Source: Caldithrix sp. (GTDB lineage Bacteria > KSB1 > UBA2214 > DYKH01). From it: DNA of 58,915 bases. The notes beneath the pieces are model-generated. The model was given only the letters and a program-made list of their open reading frames with translations. It made no database searches and was not told where the DNA came from. The position numbers and the translations under genes were made by a program. The first letter of the stretch is position 1, and each line of letters begins with the position of its first letter. Positions 8,782 to 15,505 of the stretch are shown one piece after another. Location: NCBI GenBank assembly GCA_020722685.1, contig DYKH01000017.1, forward strand, positions 1 through 58,915. The letters are read 5' to 3'.

Positions 8782-8847
8782 GGAGATACCTGCATCCGCA
8801 GGCATGACACCCAGAACAACGTCATTCCGGCGGATGCCGGAATCTCC
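8782..8847. repeat. Inverted pair of GTCATTCC...GGAATCTCC palindromic repeats
   Basis: The left arm 8782-8808 (GGAGATACCTGCATCCGC, then AGGCATGAC) and the right arm 8821-8847 (GTCATTCCGGCGGATGCC, then GGAATCTCC) are inverted copies around a 12-nt spacer. Each arm contains its own small palindrome (CCTGCATCCGCAGG; CCGGCGGATGCCGG). This is the widespread REP-like 'GTCATTCC' element type. A related copy is at 46624-46740. Confidence 0.75.
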
Positions 8848-8937
8848 TCTAATGCCTGTACAAGTTATCAATCCAGCCGCAAGTTGGGTTTTGCCTTGTC
8901 TCAAAAGGAAAGCGTCGATCTTCCGATATGGAAGTCT

Positions 8938-9630
8938 TTACATTTTATCCAAAGCCTGCAGACGCTCTTGAGCCTTCCTGAACTTTTCATTCTTTTTCAA
9001 AGCCAATTGATACATTTTCTTGGCATTGCCCAAATCGTCGGCATCCTCATATTCCAAACCCTTTGCGTAGTACAGAGCGGCATCAAAGGAGGTATTCTCC
9101 ACCTGCGACAGGCGCTGCATATCCGCTTTGCTGATTCTGATGTCTAAATCCTTCAGCGTCTTGCCTACCAGCTTGTTGATCAGCTTGTAAAGATCTTTGG
9201 GGGGACCGGTTTCTTCCTCAGCCTTGAGAGTCAATCCCGTCTCGACTTCCACGATGCGAATGTCGATGCGCAGCTTGCCGTCGAACATATTCATGAACGA
9301 GCCCAGCAAGAGGTTCTGAGCGCCGAGAAGCTTGCCCACCTGTTGCGCAGAACCGGCGTCGAGCATTCCGGATTGTCCCAGCTTCATCTCCTCGAAAATC
9401 TGCTGTAACTGGCTGCGTTCCACCACCTGAAATTGCTCAATCTTGGCAAACTCGGTAATGAACAGATCCCCCAGTCCTTTCCGCAGCGGCTCCATCTCCG
9501 CCTTCTTGGCCAGACTGTTATTCTCAAAATACAGAACCGCCAAAGTGCGCTGGGCAGCAGCAGCCTCCTCAAAAAGTAGTGTCACCAAACCTGAAAGAAT
9601 GATGACGAAAACAAAAAGCGTTCTTCTCAT
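8938..9630 (-). CDS. CsgG/FlgO-like exported protein
   Basis: A 230-residue protein from ATG 9630, preceded by GGAAGG. A longer reading from a TTG at 9657 is less likely. An N-terminal signal sequence (TLFVFVIILSGLVTLLFEEAAAAQ) has no lipobox Cys. The CsgG-like core follows: RTLAVLYFENNSLAKKAEME, LRKGLGDLFITEFAKIEQFQVVERSQLQQIFEEMKLGQSGML, VGKLLGAQNLLLGSFMNMF. A C-terminal helical, TPR-like stretch (YYAKGLEYEDADDLGNAKKMYQLALKKNEKF) completes it. It is a shorter paralogue of the lipoprotein just downstream, sharing the same block order, and the REP-like pair lies between them. It probably acts in the periplasm with that lipoprotein. Confidence 0.8.
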   Translation of the reverse strand: MRRTLFVFVIILSGLVTLLFEEAAAAQRTLAVLYFENNSLAKKAEMEPLRKGLGDLFITEFAKIEQFQVVERSQLQQIFEEMKLGQSGMLDAGSAQQVGKLLGAQNLLLGSFMNMFDGKLRIDIRIVEVETGLTLKAEEETGPPKDLYKLINKLVGKTLKDLDIRISKADMQRLSQVENTSFDAALYYAKGLEYEDADDLGNAKKMYQLALKKNEKFRKAQERLQALDKM

Positions 9631-9688
9631 TCCGCCTTCCCATCGCTTAAGCAGCAATGCCTGAATACCCTCTACTTACCTTAACCCT

Positions 9689-9845
9689 TCCTGACAATCC
9701 TTGACCACCCTGGACCATTCTTGACTACTCTTCATTAGTCCAGACCACACTTGACCATTCTTGACAACGTCTGACCACCGTTTGACCATCGTCTGACCAC
9801 CGTTTGACCATCGTCTGACAATTGTTTCCCCAGCGTCCGACAATG
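9689..9845 (-). repeat. Array A of 10/11-bp TTGACC-type repeats, 3' of the aldehyde dehydrogenase
   Basis: On the plus strand this splits cleanly into about fifteen units. First come 10-mers (CTTGACCACC, CTTGACTACT, CTTGACCATT), then 11-mers (TCTGACCACCG and TTTGACCATCG alternating). The array begins 4 bp after the aldehyde dehydrogenase stop, so in that transcript it would read GGTCAAACGG / GGTCAGACGA. Related arrays lie at 12193-12225, 14280-14431, 15361-15499 and 20700-20746. Confidence 0.85.
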
Positions 9846-9849
9846 GCGT

Positions 9850-11271
9850 TCACAGATTGAAGCAAACCATTTTAATATTGGTCATCTCTTCTATGGCGAA
9901 TTTTACACCCTCCCGTCCGATGCCGCTCAGCTTGTTACCGCCGTAAGGCATGTGATCCACACGGAAGGTGGGAACGTCGTTAATCATCACTCCACCGACG
10001 TTCAATTTCCGCATTGCGTCAAATGCGTGGCCGAGATTACGGGTGAAAATCCCTGCCTGCAAACCGTATTGAGTCCTGTCCGCTGCTCGTATCGCTTGAT
10101 CGATGTGGTCGAATGGCACGATGGATACTACCGGCGCAAATACTTCTTCGCAGACGACTTTCATCTGGTCGTCAACCTGGGTTAACACCGTCGGGTCAAA
10201 CATCGCTCCGTGTCGCTTGCCGCCAATGACAACTTTGGCGCCTTGCTCCACTGCCTCTTGCACCCAGGCTTCGGCGCGAATGGCCTCAGCCTCGTCGATC
10301 ATCGGGCCGACGTCACAATCCCTATCCAATGGATTGCCGACTTTCAGCTTCTTGGTCGCCTGTAGGAATTTATCCAGAAAGCGATCATAGACTTGGCGAT
10401 GAACGTAGATGCGCTGAACGGAAATACACACCTGGCCGGAATTGGCAAAGCTGCCCATCACCGCTCGCGCGACCGCCAAATCCAAATCAGCATCCTCATC
10501 GATGATGGTAGCGGAATTGTTGCCAAGCTCCAGGGTCACGCGTTTCATGCCGGCAATGCTTTTAATACGTAATCCCACTGGCGGGCTGCCGGTAAAAGTG
10601 ACCATAGACGGGCGCGGATCTGTAGTCAGCCACTCCCCCACCGTACTGCCGCTGCCGAAAACAATATTCAATGCGCCCGCCGGAAGACCCGCTTCCTGCA
10701 TGATCTCGCCCAAACGGATGGCCGTCAGGGGCGTGGTGCTTGCCGGTTTGAGTACTACAGAATTGCCGGCAGCGATGGCCGGCGCGACTTTGTGTGCAAC
10801 CAGATTAATCGGGAAGTTAAACGGCGTGATGGCAACGATTATTCCGATGGGGCATCGATAATAAAAGCCAAAGCGATTTTCCGATCCTTCCATGGCGTCC
10901 ATCGGGACCGTCTCCCCGTGAATTTGTTTGGCTTCTTCGGCAGCGAATTTGAAGGTTTGCGCCGCCCGGTTCACCTCGGCGATGGCGTACTTCCATGCCT
11001 TTCCGGCTTCCTGCGCTATAATAGCAGCGATTTCTTCCTTGTTGGTCTCGATTAGCTCGGAAGTGCGCTGCAATATCTTGGCACGCTGATGCGCGGGCAT
11101 GGCTGAAATGACGTCGGAGCCACTCTGCGCCCCCGTCAATGCGGCATCTACGTCCTGGCGAGTCCCGCAGGGTACTGTTCCCAACAGACTGCCGTCGTAT
11201 TTATTCCTAACCTCGATGTCTTTGTTGTTGGCTATCCACCGGCCATTAATGAGGCATCCATATTCCTTCAT
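9850..11271 (-). CDS. NAD(P)-dependent aldehyde dehydrogenase
   Basis: Oxidises an aldehyde to the carboxylate. The 473-residue length and motifs are typical of the ALDH superfamily: TPFNFP (oxyanion Asn 152), KPAS cofactor block, FTGSPPVG, catalytic base Glu 248 in VTLELGNN and nucleophile Cys 282 in NSGQVCISVQ. The C-terminal end GGNKLSGIGREGVKFAIEEMTNIK is also typical. The CISVQRIYVHR context is that of the lactaldehyde / phosphonoacetaldehyde / sulfoacetaldehyde branch, so a small polar aldehyde is likely, but the substrate is not decided. No obvious pathway partner is adjacent. Repeat array A follows its stop by 4 bp. Confidence 0.92.
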   Translation of the reverse strand: MKEYGCLINGRWIANNKDIEVRNKYDGSLLGTVPCGTRQDVDAALTGAQSGSDVISAMPAHQRAKILQRTSELIETNKEEIAAIIAQEAGKAWKYAIAEVNRAAQTFKFAAEEAKQIHGETVPMDAMEGSENRFGFYYRCPIGIIVAITPFNFPINLVAHKVAPAIAAGNSVVLKPASTTPLTAIRLGEIMQEAGLPAGALNIVFGSGSTVGEWLTTDPRPSMVTFTGSPPVGLRIKSIAGMKRVTLELGNNSATIIDEDADLDLAVARAVMGSFANSGQVCISVQRIYVHRQVYDRFLDKFLQATKKLKVGNPLDRDCDVGPMIDEAEAIRAEAWVQEAVEQGAKVVIGGKRHGAMFDPTVLTQVDDQMKVVCEEVFAPVVSIVPFDHIDQAIRAADRTQYGLQAGIFTRNLGHAFDAMRKLNVGGVMINDVPTFRVDHMPYGGNKLSGIGREGVKFAIEEMTNIKMVCFNL

Positions 11272-11322
11272 GTTTCACCTTTTGCCTACCCCTGTCATTT
11301 CGTAAGACGCGACGACAAACTC

Positions 11323-11541
11323 CTAAAGGCCTTCCCATTCGTCTTTGTCAATGTCTCCCTGACGCAAAATCCGGCTGAGTAAGTCTCGGTCGATATCGCT
11401 TTGATGTGGATTCCGAAGGGCCAGCCTCCCATCATTTTTGATCATATGCTGGTGTCTGCCATCAGCGAATGGCTCTATAAAACCAAGCTGCCTGGGATAC
11501 CAAATCAATTCATTCCTCTCAACGGGTCCGAATGGGGGCAC
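11323..11541 (-). CDS. hicA: HicA-type toxin (mRNA interferase)
   Basis: A 72-residue double-stranded-RNA-binding fold toxin that cuts mRNA when free of HicB. Family features are MPPFGPVERNELI, a GRHQHMIK block containing the catalytic His, the NPHQ-x-DI segment and LLSRILRQGDIDKDEW. The start is GTG at 11541, overlapping the HicB stop by one base (TAGTG), so the two are translationally coupled. The usual ELIRxLRxLGF segment reads ELIWYPRQLGF, with Trp and Pro at normally basic or aliphatic positions. This could weaken the fold. Confidence 0.88.
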   Translation of the reverse strand: MPPFGPVERNELIWYPRQLGFIEPFADGRHQHMIKNDGRLALRNPHQSDIDRDLLSRILRQGDIDKDEWEGL

Positions 11542-11783
11542 TAAGCAATCTCCTCTTTAACGCCAATCTCAATTCCATCGACTACCGGCAAAACATGCCC
11601 CTTTCGTAGACCCAATATGATCCATCCTTCCAGAACCTTTTGTAAGGTCTCGCGACAAGCCTCAAGCGCTCTGGCATTCGAATACACGCCTTGAAAGCCC
11701 CGAATTTCCCCATAAAAGGTGGCATCGGACAATATCTCGAAAGTTGCCCGATGCGTGGCAGCACGAATGTGCTCGGTTAACAT
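11541..11783 (-). CDS. hicB: HicB-type antitoxin
   Basis: An 80-residue antitoxin with the truncated RNase-H-like HicB fold: ATFEILSDATFYGEIRGFQGVYSNARALEACRETLQKVLEGWIILGL and PVVDGIEI. It neutralises HicA and usually represses its own promoter. This short form lacks an evident C-terminal DNA-binding helix-turn-helix or ribbon, as in many HicB of this subgroup. It precedes hicA with a one-base overlap. Confidence 0.87.
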   Translation of the reverse strand: MLTEHIRAATHRATFEILSDATFYGEIRGFQGVYSNARALEACRETLQKVLEGWIILGLRKGHVLPVVDGIEIGVKEEIA

Positions 11784-12032
11784 ATCAAACGCCTCACACG
11801 CTTCGTGAATCAGAATCTTTTTCTCACAATACCCTCGAACAGTGCGACGCTAAACAATGTTAGGGTCGAAATTGAGAAGCTTCCTGAATTCTCATGACCC
11901 CGACCGTTTCCTTTGGCGCCACTAATTTAGCAAAATCTATCCATAATGCAAGCCTTTCAGTTTCTTGTCCCACGGGAAGGATATTGTGAAGGAAGATTGC
12001 CGGGGCCGATTGGGAAACGAGGGGGTTTTGTC

Positions 12033-12074
12033 AAGTGCGTCGGTCAAATTCGTACGAATTGGGCCGATGCACTT
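12033..12074. repeat. 42-bp near-perfect inverted repeat in the 11784-12277 gap
   Basis: Arms of 21 bp meet with no spacer. The centre is the perfect palindrome AATTCGTACGAATT (12047-12060), flanked by AAGTGC/GCACTT ends, with 18 of 21 positions matching. It could be a terminator of the upstream channel gene, a cruciform, or the remnant of a small mobile element. No T-run follows on either strand. The rest of the 11784-12277 gap holds repeat array E and nothing else I can support. Confidence 0.6.
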
Positions 12075-12192
12075 GCACTTTCTTAAAGAAATACCGGCGA
12101 TGAACAGAATCATTCGCTTTGTATTGTTTAGAAAATGGATCTTGGCGTGAAAATTGAACCCCCGTTTTCTGTCATAAAGCTGGGGCTGTCCT

Positions 12193-12225
12193 TTCTTGAT
12201 CATTCTTGACTATTTTCGATCTCGT
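12193..12225 (-). repeat. Array E of TTGACC-type repeats, 3' of the potassium channel gene
   Basis: A short degenerate array: CTTGATCATT, CTTGACTATT, TTCGATCTCG. It lies 52 bp after the channel stop and shares its two best units with the array at 20700-20746. Confidence 0.6.
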
Positions 12226-12277
12226 CCGGGCGTCTTCCTGCAATTCTGGCAACTGTCGATTCGCGGCAAACCAGTCA

Positions 12278-13336
12278 CTACTTCGCCATCTTCTGCAGCA
12301 AGGCTATTTGCATGTCGTTGCCTATAACCAGCAACACATCGTTTCCCGACAAAACGGTATCACCAGGCGGATTGACAACGACCGGTTGTCCCTGCTTTTC
12401 GACTGCCAAGACCATGGCGCCGTTGGTGTCTCGCTTGATGTAGGACTCTGACAATCGTTTGCCGGCCAAGGCGCTGGATGGATGCAACTCCACTTTCTCC
12501 AGTCGCAGGCCGAAGGTGGTCCCGGGAGAAAAAGCTTCCAAAAAGTCAACAATATCCGGTTGGAGCATCAAAGCCGACATTCTCCTTGCACCGATCTCAT
12601 AAGGGGACACGACGCGATCAGCGCCGGCGCGGCGCATCTTTTTGGCGGAAGCCTCGCCCACGCCGCGGGCAATGATTCTCAGCTTGTCATTCAGCGCTCG
12701 TGCCGTCAGTACCAGAAAGACATTGGCCGAGTCGTCGGAAACGGCGCTGATCAACCCGCGTGCATGCTGAATACCGCATTTTTGCAAAATCTCATCGTCA
12801 GTTGCCTCGCCGACGGCAGCGAGATAACCCAGTCCAAGAGCTTCTTCGATCTTGAGGTGATCGGTGTCCACCACGATAAAGTCCTGATTCGCCGAGGCCA
12901 AGCAAGCACATACTTCCCTGCCAATCTTGCCAAAGCCGCAAACAATGATGTGGTTTCGTAATCCGGTAATCTCTTTAGCCATTCTTCTTCCTTTAACGAT
13001 GTCCAGCACATGCCCTTCCACCAGAAAAGCAGCAATGGTAGCGATTGAGTATCCGCCAACGCCGATGCCCAAAAATATGAGTACAATCGTGAAGGTCTTG
13101 CCCGCATGTGACAGCTCGCCGATCTCTTTAAAACCCACCGTGGCGATGGTAATCACGGTCATATACAGTGAATCGAAAACGGACCAACCTTGAATGAGCA
13201 CATAGCCCATGGTGCCAACCACTATGACGGCCAAAATCAGACAGGCAGGGTAAATGAACCGGCGGATATATTCCTGCCAAAGTCTCTGGGGATCGATCAA
13301 TTTGCGCGGAAATCTGGTTGATCGGAGTTTGTTCAT
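12278..13336 (-). CDS. Two-TM potassium channel with RCK (TrkA-N/TrkA-C) domains
   Basis: A 352-residue inner-membrane K+ channel subunit. Residues about 25-95 hold two transmembrane helices around a pore loop with the selectivity filter TVGF (ITIATVGFKEIGE). Then a Rossmann RCK-N domain starts HIIVCGFGKIGREVC, with the VVDTD ligand loop. A TrkA-C domain follows (FGLRLEKVELHPSSALAGKRLSE ... GNDVLLVIGN). It gates K+ flux in response to a cytoplasmic ligand such as nucleotide or Ca2+, which cannot be told from sequence. The filter is followed by KE where most homologues have GE. Confidence 0.9.
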   Translation of the reverse strand: MNKLRSTRFPRKLIDPQRLWQEYIRRFIYPACLILAVIVVGTMGYVLIQGWSVFDSLYMTVITIATVGFKEIGELSHAGKTFTIVLIFLGIGVGGYSIATIAAFLVEGHVLDIVKGRRMAKEITGLRNHIIVCGFGKIGREVCACLASANQDFIVVDTDHLKIEEALGLGYLAAVGEATDDEILQKCGIQHARGLISAVSDDSANVFLVLTARALNDKLRIIARGVGEASAKKMRRAGADRVVSPYEIGARRMSALMLQPDIVDFLEAFSPGTTFGLRLEKVELHPSSALAGKRLSESYIKRDTNGAMVLAVEKQGQPVVVNPPGDTVLSGNDVLLVIGNDMQIALLQKMAK

Positions 13337-13479
13337 TGCATTGGCGGAACTAATAGTCGATACACTGGGAAAACATAAGGAATAGAGTGCTCTTGGTCAA
13401 CGCGTTTCTTCGAAATGACCACAGTTTCACGCGGCTATGGCTGCACGAATGATTGTTAGTCCGTGACCTTACAAAGTAC

Positions 13480-13507
13480 TTGCTGCTTCTGCTTTTTCTT
13501 GTATATT
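13480..13507 (+). promoter_or_regulatory. Predicted promoter for the PIN-domain module
   Basis: TTGCTG at 13480-13485, a 16-bp T-rich spacer, and TATATT at 13502-13507, ending 31 bp before the ATG of the PIN-domain gene. Confidence 0.5.
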
Positions 13508-13538
13508 ACCCATTGAAATTAAGCTATCTGCTGCGCTC

Positions 13539-14019
13539 ATGAAACCTAAGATCTACATCGAAACCAGCATAATCAGCTACCTCACAAATAGGACAAGCAG
13601 AGACCTGGTTATGGCAACTCGCCAGCAAGTAACTCAAGAACGGTGGGCAAAGCGCAAGTCGGATTTTGACTTGTTTGTCTCTGAAATGGTTTTCCAAGAA
13701 GCAGCAAGTGGCGATCAGACAGAAGCAAACAAAAGATTGGACGTGATTAGAACTTCATCGGCTCGAGCTAAATGACAAGGTCTTTGACTTGGCGCGAAAG
13801 TTACTTGAAAAAGGGCCTTTGCCGGAAAAGGCAGTGGTCGGTGCTCCTCACATCGCCATTGCGACCATTTATGAAATGGATTACCTCCTAACTTGGCATT
13901 GCCGACATATTGCAAATACTGAGATGCGCGCTCCGATAACGAAAGTCTGTCAAGCTAATGGCTATGAATGTCCCATTATCTGCACACCCGAAGAATTCGT
14001 TGGAGAAGATTTTCTATGA
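13539..14019 (+). pseudogene. PIN-domain toxin-like gene, frameshifted
   Basis: The first frame begins MKPKIYIETSIISYLTNRTS and carries the PIN-like acidic start (IETS) and the FVSEMVFQEAASGD segment, then runs out at RTSSARAK-stop. The other frame continues ELHRLELNDKVFDLARKLLE, then APHIAIATIYEMDYLLTWHC and RHIANTE, ending at 14019. Together they make one continuous PIN_13-like domain of about 160 residues. The switch falls close to 13750 and needs a one-base deletion or two-base insertion. The predicted nuclease is therefore probably inactive unless the sequence has an error there. Confidence 0.8.
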
Positions 14020-14192
14020 TAACGGACCCTATTCTGGAAGAAATCTGGAAGTTTCGCAAAGAGTACGCCTCGAGGTTCGATTGGAACCTGGAGGCTATTT
14101 ATCGTGACTTGAAAACGAAAGAGAAAGAGAGTTCAAAATCAAACTCTTTTGGAAAGACTCGCCAAAACGCACCAGCAAAGGAGATGCATTGA
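14016..14192 (+). CDS. Small partner protein of the PIN-domain gene
   Basis: A 58-residue protein whose ATG overlaps the PIN stop (ATGA). It starts MITDPILEEIWKFRKEYASR and continues FDWNLEAIYRDLKTKEKESS, a layout I associate with small proteins encoded directly after this PIN family (MITDPVLEEIWxxRxE). It is the probable antitoxin or accessory protein. The C-terminal tail is Lys/Ser-rich and degenerate. It is intact although its partner is frameshifted. Confidence 0.65.
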   Translation: MITDPILEEIWKFRKEYASRFDWNLEAIYRDLKTKEKESSKSNSFGKTRQNAPAKEMH

Positions 14193-14279
14193 GAAGTCCC
14201 TATTCTCAAATCCCGACGTTCGCGGAAAAGGCCTCGGACGGTGATGGTCGCTAAATGCCCCTAACAACTCCTCCTCATG

Positions 14280-14431
14280 CTTGACAACTGTATGACAATC
14301 GTTTGACCATCGTCTGACCCCCGTTTGACTCCCGTCTCTCCATCGTCAGCCACCCGTGACAATTCTTCACAACTCTTGACCACTCTTGACAATGCTTGAC
14401 CATTGTCTGACGGCCGTTTGACCACCTCCCG
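14280..14431 (-). repeat. Array B of 10/11-bp TTGACC-type repeats, 3' of the HEPN gene
   Basis: Units on the plus strand include CTTGACAACTG, TATGACAATCG, TTTGACCATCG, TCTGACCCCCG, TTTGACTCCCG, TCTCTCCATCG, TCAGCCACC, CGTGACAATT, CTTGACCACT and CTTGACAATG. It starts 17 bp after the HEPN stop. The run TCTCTCCATCGTCAGCCACC recurs almost unchanged in array C, so the two arrays share a higher-order arrangement. Confidence 0.85.
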
Positions 14432-14448
14432 TCCACTAACCATGAAGA

Positions 14449-14856
14449 CTAGGCCGTCGTGTTTTGCTCGATTGCATTCCGTACCAAAAGAACCACGCCC
14501 TCTGCTACACTTAAAGAGTGCTCCGCATCATCTCTGGACGGCTCGAACAAATCGTCCGGGTAACGGACGGCAACCGAATAATTGGTAATTTCTGCAAACT
14601 CTTCCCTAAATGCATCCAATCCTGCCATCAGGGGAAAAGCGAGATCTAATAGGGGCATTAAATCGTGAATTTTGGGAAAATGTACATTATGGAAAGCCAA
14701 CAATGCCTTCAAGGATTTCTCGATAGCTTACTGGGCATGAAAGCAGGCGGTGTCGGTCGGTCCATCACTGAGCAACAACGTCTGTTTTGCGGTGATTAGA
14801 TCGTTATTGGCCTTTTTAAGCCATCTCTGGGCTAATTGCTGCGACTGATCGTTCAT
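14449..14856 (-). pseudogene. HEPN-domain toxin (HepT-like) with in-frame nonsense codon
   Basis: From ATG 14856 the frame reads MNDQSQQLAQRWLKKANNDL, then TAKQTLLL...TACFHAQ, then TAA at 14728-14730, then AIEKSLKALLAFHNVHFPKI and on to the end at 14449. The HEPN family has a Gln at this place (C-x-HAQQAxEKxLKALL), so one C-to-T change (CAA to TAA) explains the stop. Everything downstream remains in frame, with the SVAVRYPDD and AEGVVLLVRNAI blocks. HEPN proteins of this arrangement act as RNase-like toxins or as the partner of a minimal nucleotidyltransferase. Here the full protein cannot be made without readthrough. Confidence 0.82.
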
Positions 14857-15187
14857 AGACCACCCTCCCGGAAGAAAGTGCTTCCGCTATAATGTGATTC
14901 GGAGTTCCCTTCCAATATTCGATCTCAGCAGGAGTATAAACAAAAATATCCATGGCACAAGGAACAGGATGAAAGAGCAATCTAATGGGGGTCGCTCGCT
15001 TGTGACGCGGAAGCTTGGTCTGCATTACGACCATCAGGTCAAGATCACTATCAGGCGTGGGCCTGCCTGAGGCATAGGAACCAAACAACACGATTTGATC
15101 GGGATCGAAGCTCCTTACGATCGTATCCACTACATCATGAATAGCTCGATCAGATACTTTTTTATTATGCTCACTCGACATTTTCAT
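14816..15187 (-). CDS. MntA-type minimal nucleotidyltransferase (antitoxin)
   Basis: A 123-residue nucleotidyltransferase of the HEPN/MNT pair type. The catalytic motif is complete: VLFGSYASGRPTPDSDLDLMVV with GSxxxG and the DxD carboxylates. In characterised pairs the MNT adenylylates or otherwise masks the HEPN toxin. It overlaps the HEPN gene by 41 bp, which is typical of this operon. The start may be Met3 (15181). The intact antitoxin beside a nonsense-bearing toxin suggests a decaying module. Confidence 0.87.
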   Translation of the reverse strand: MKMSSEHNKKVSDRAIHDVVDTIVRSFDPDQIVLFGSYASGRPTPDSDLDLMVVMQTKLPRHKRATPIRLLFHPVPCAMDIFVYTPAEIEYWKGTPNHIIAEALSSGRVVYERSVAAISPEMA

Positions 15188-15241
15188 CGTCTATTTCGAA
15201 GGCTCGTTCTGATACCGACCAAAGGGCAATGTTTGCAGAAG

Positions 15242-15270
15242 AAATTAGTCATAGGAAATCAATTTGTCAA
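15242..15270 (-). promoter_or_regulatory. Predicted promoter of the MntA/HEPN pair
   Basis: On the minus strand TTGACA (15265-15270), a 17-bp spacer and TAATTT (15242-15247), about 55 bp before the nucleotidyltransferase start. The remainder of the 15188-15505 gap is repeat array C and unassigned sequence. Confidence 0.5.
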
Positions 15271-15360
15271 CCGCTTTGTGCGATTCGAACCATTTGTTGA
15301 GACACAAATGACCCAATGATGCTTTCGAGGAATTCTTTTTGAACCAAGCACCGAATGCCC

Positions 15361-15499
15361 CTTGACAATGCTTGACCATCGTCTGACGACCGTTTGACCA
15401 CTGTCTCTCCATCCTCAGCCACCCTTGACCATTCTTGACCACTCGTGACAATGCTTGACCATCGTTTGACAACTGTCTGACCACCGTTTGACCATCGTC
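15361..15499 (-). repeat. Array C of 10/11-bp TTGACC-type repeats, 3' of carB
   Basis: About thirteen units starting 6 bp after the carB stop: CTTGACAATG, CTTGACCATCG, TCTGACGACCG, TTTGACCACTG, TCTCTCCATC, CTCAGCCACC, CTTGACCATT, CTTGACCACT, CGTGACAATG, CTTGACCATCG, TTTGACAACTG, TCTGACCACCG, TTTGACCATCG. The average unit length is close to one DNA helical turn. Confidence 0.85.
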
Positions 15500-15505
15500 A
15501 TCCCC

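Noticed and set aside
9689..9845. CRISPR array
   Set aside because: Units are 10-11 bp with no spacers, and no cas genes are present.
11937..12203. 88-codon minus-strand frame
   Set aside because: It spans the 42-bp inverted repeat and repeat array E, and the translation is not protein-like.
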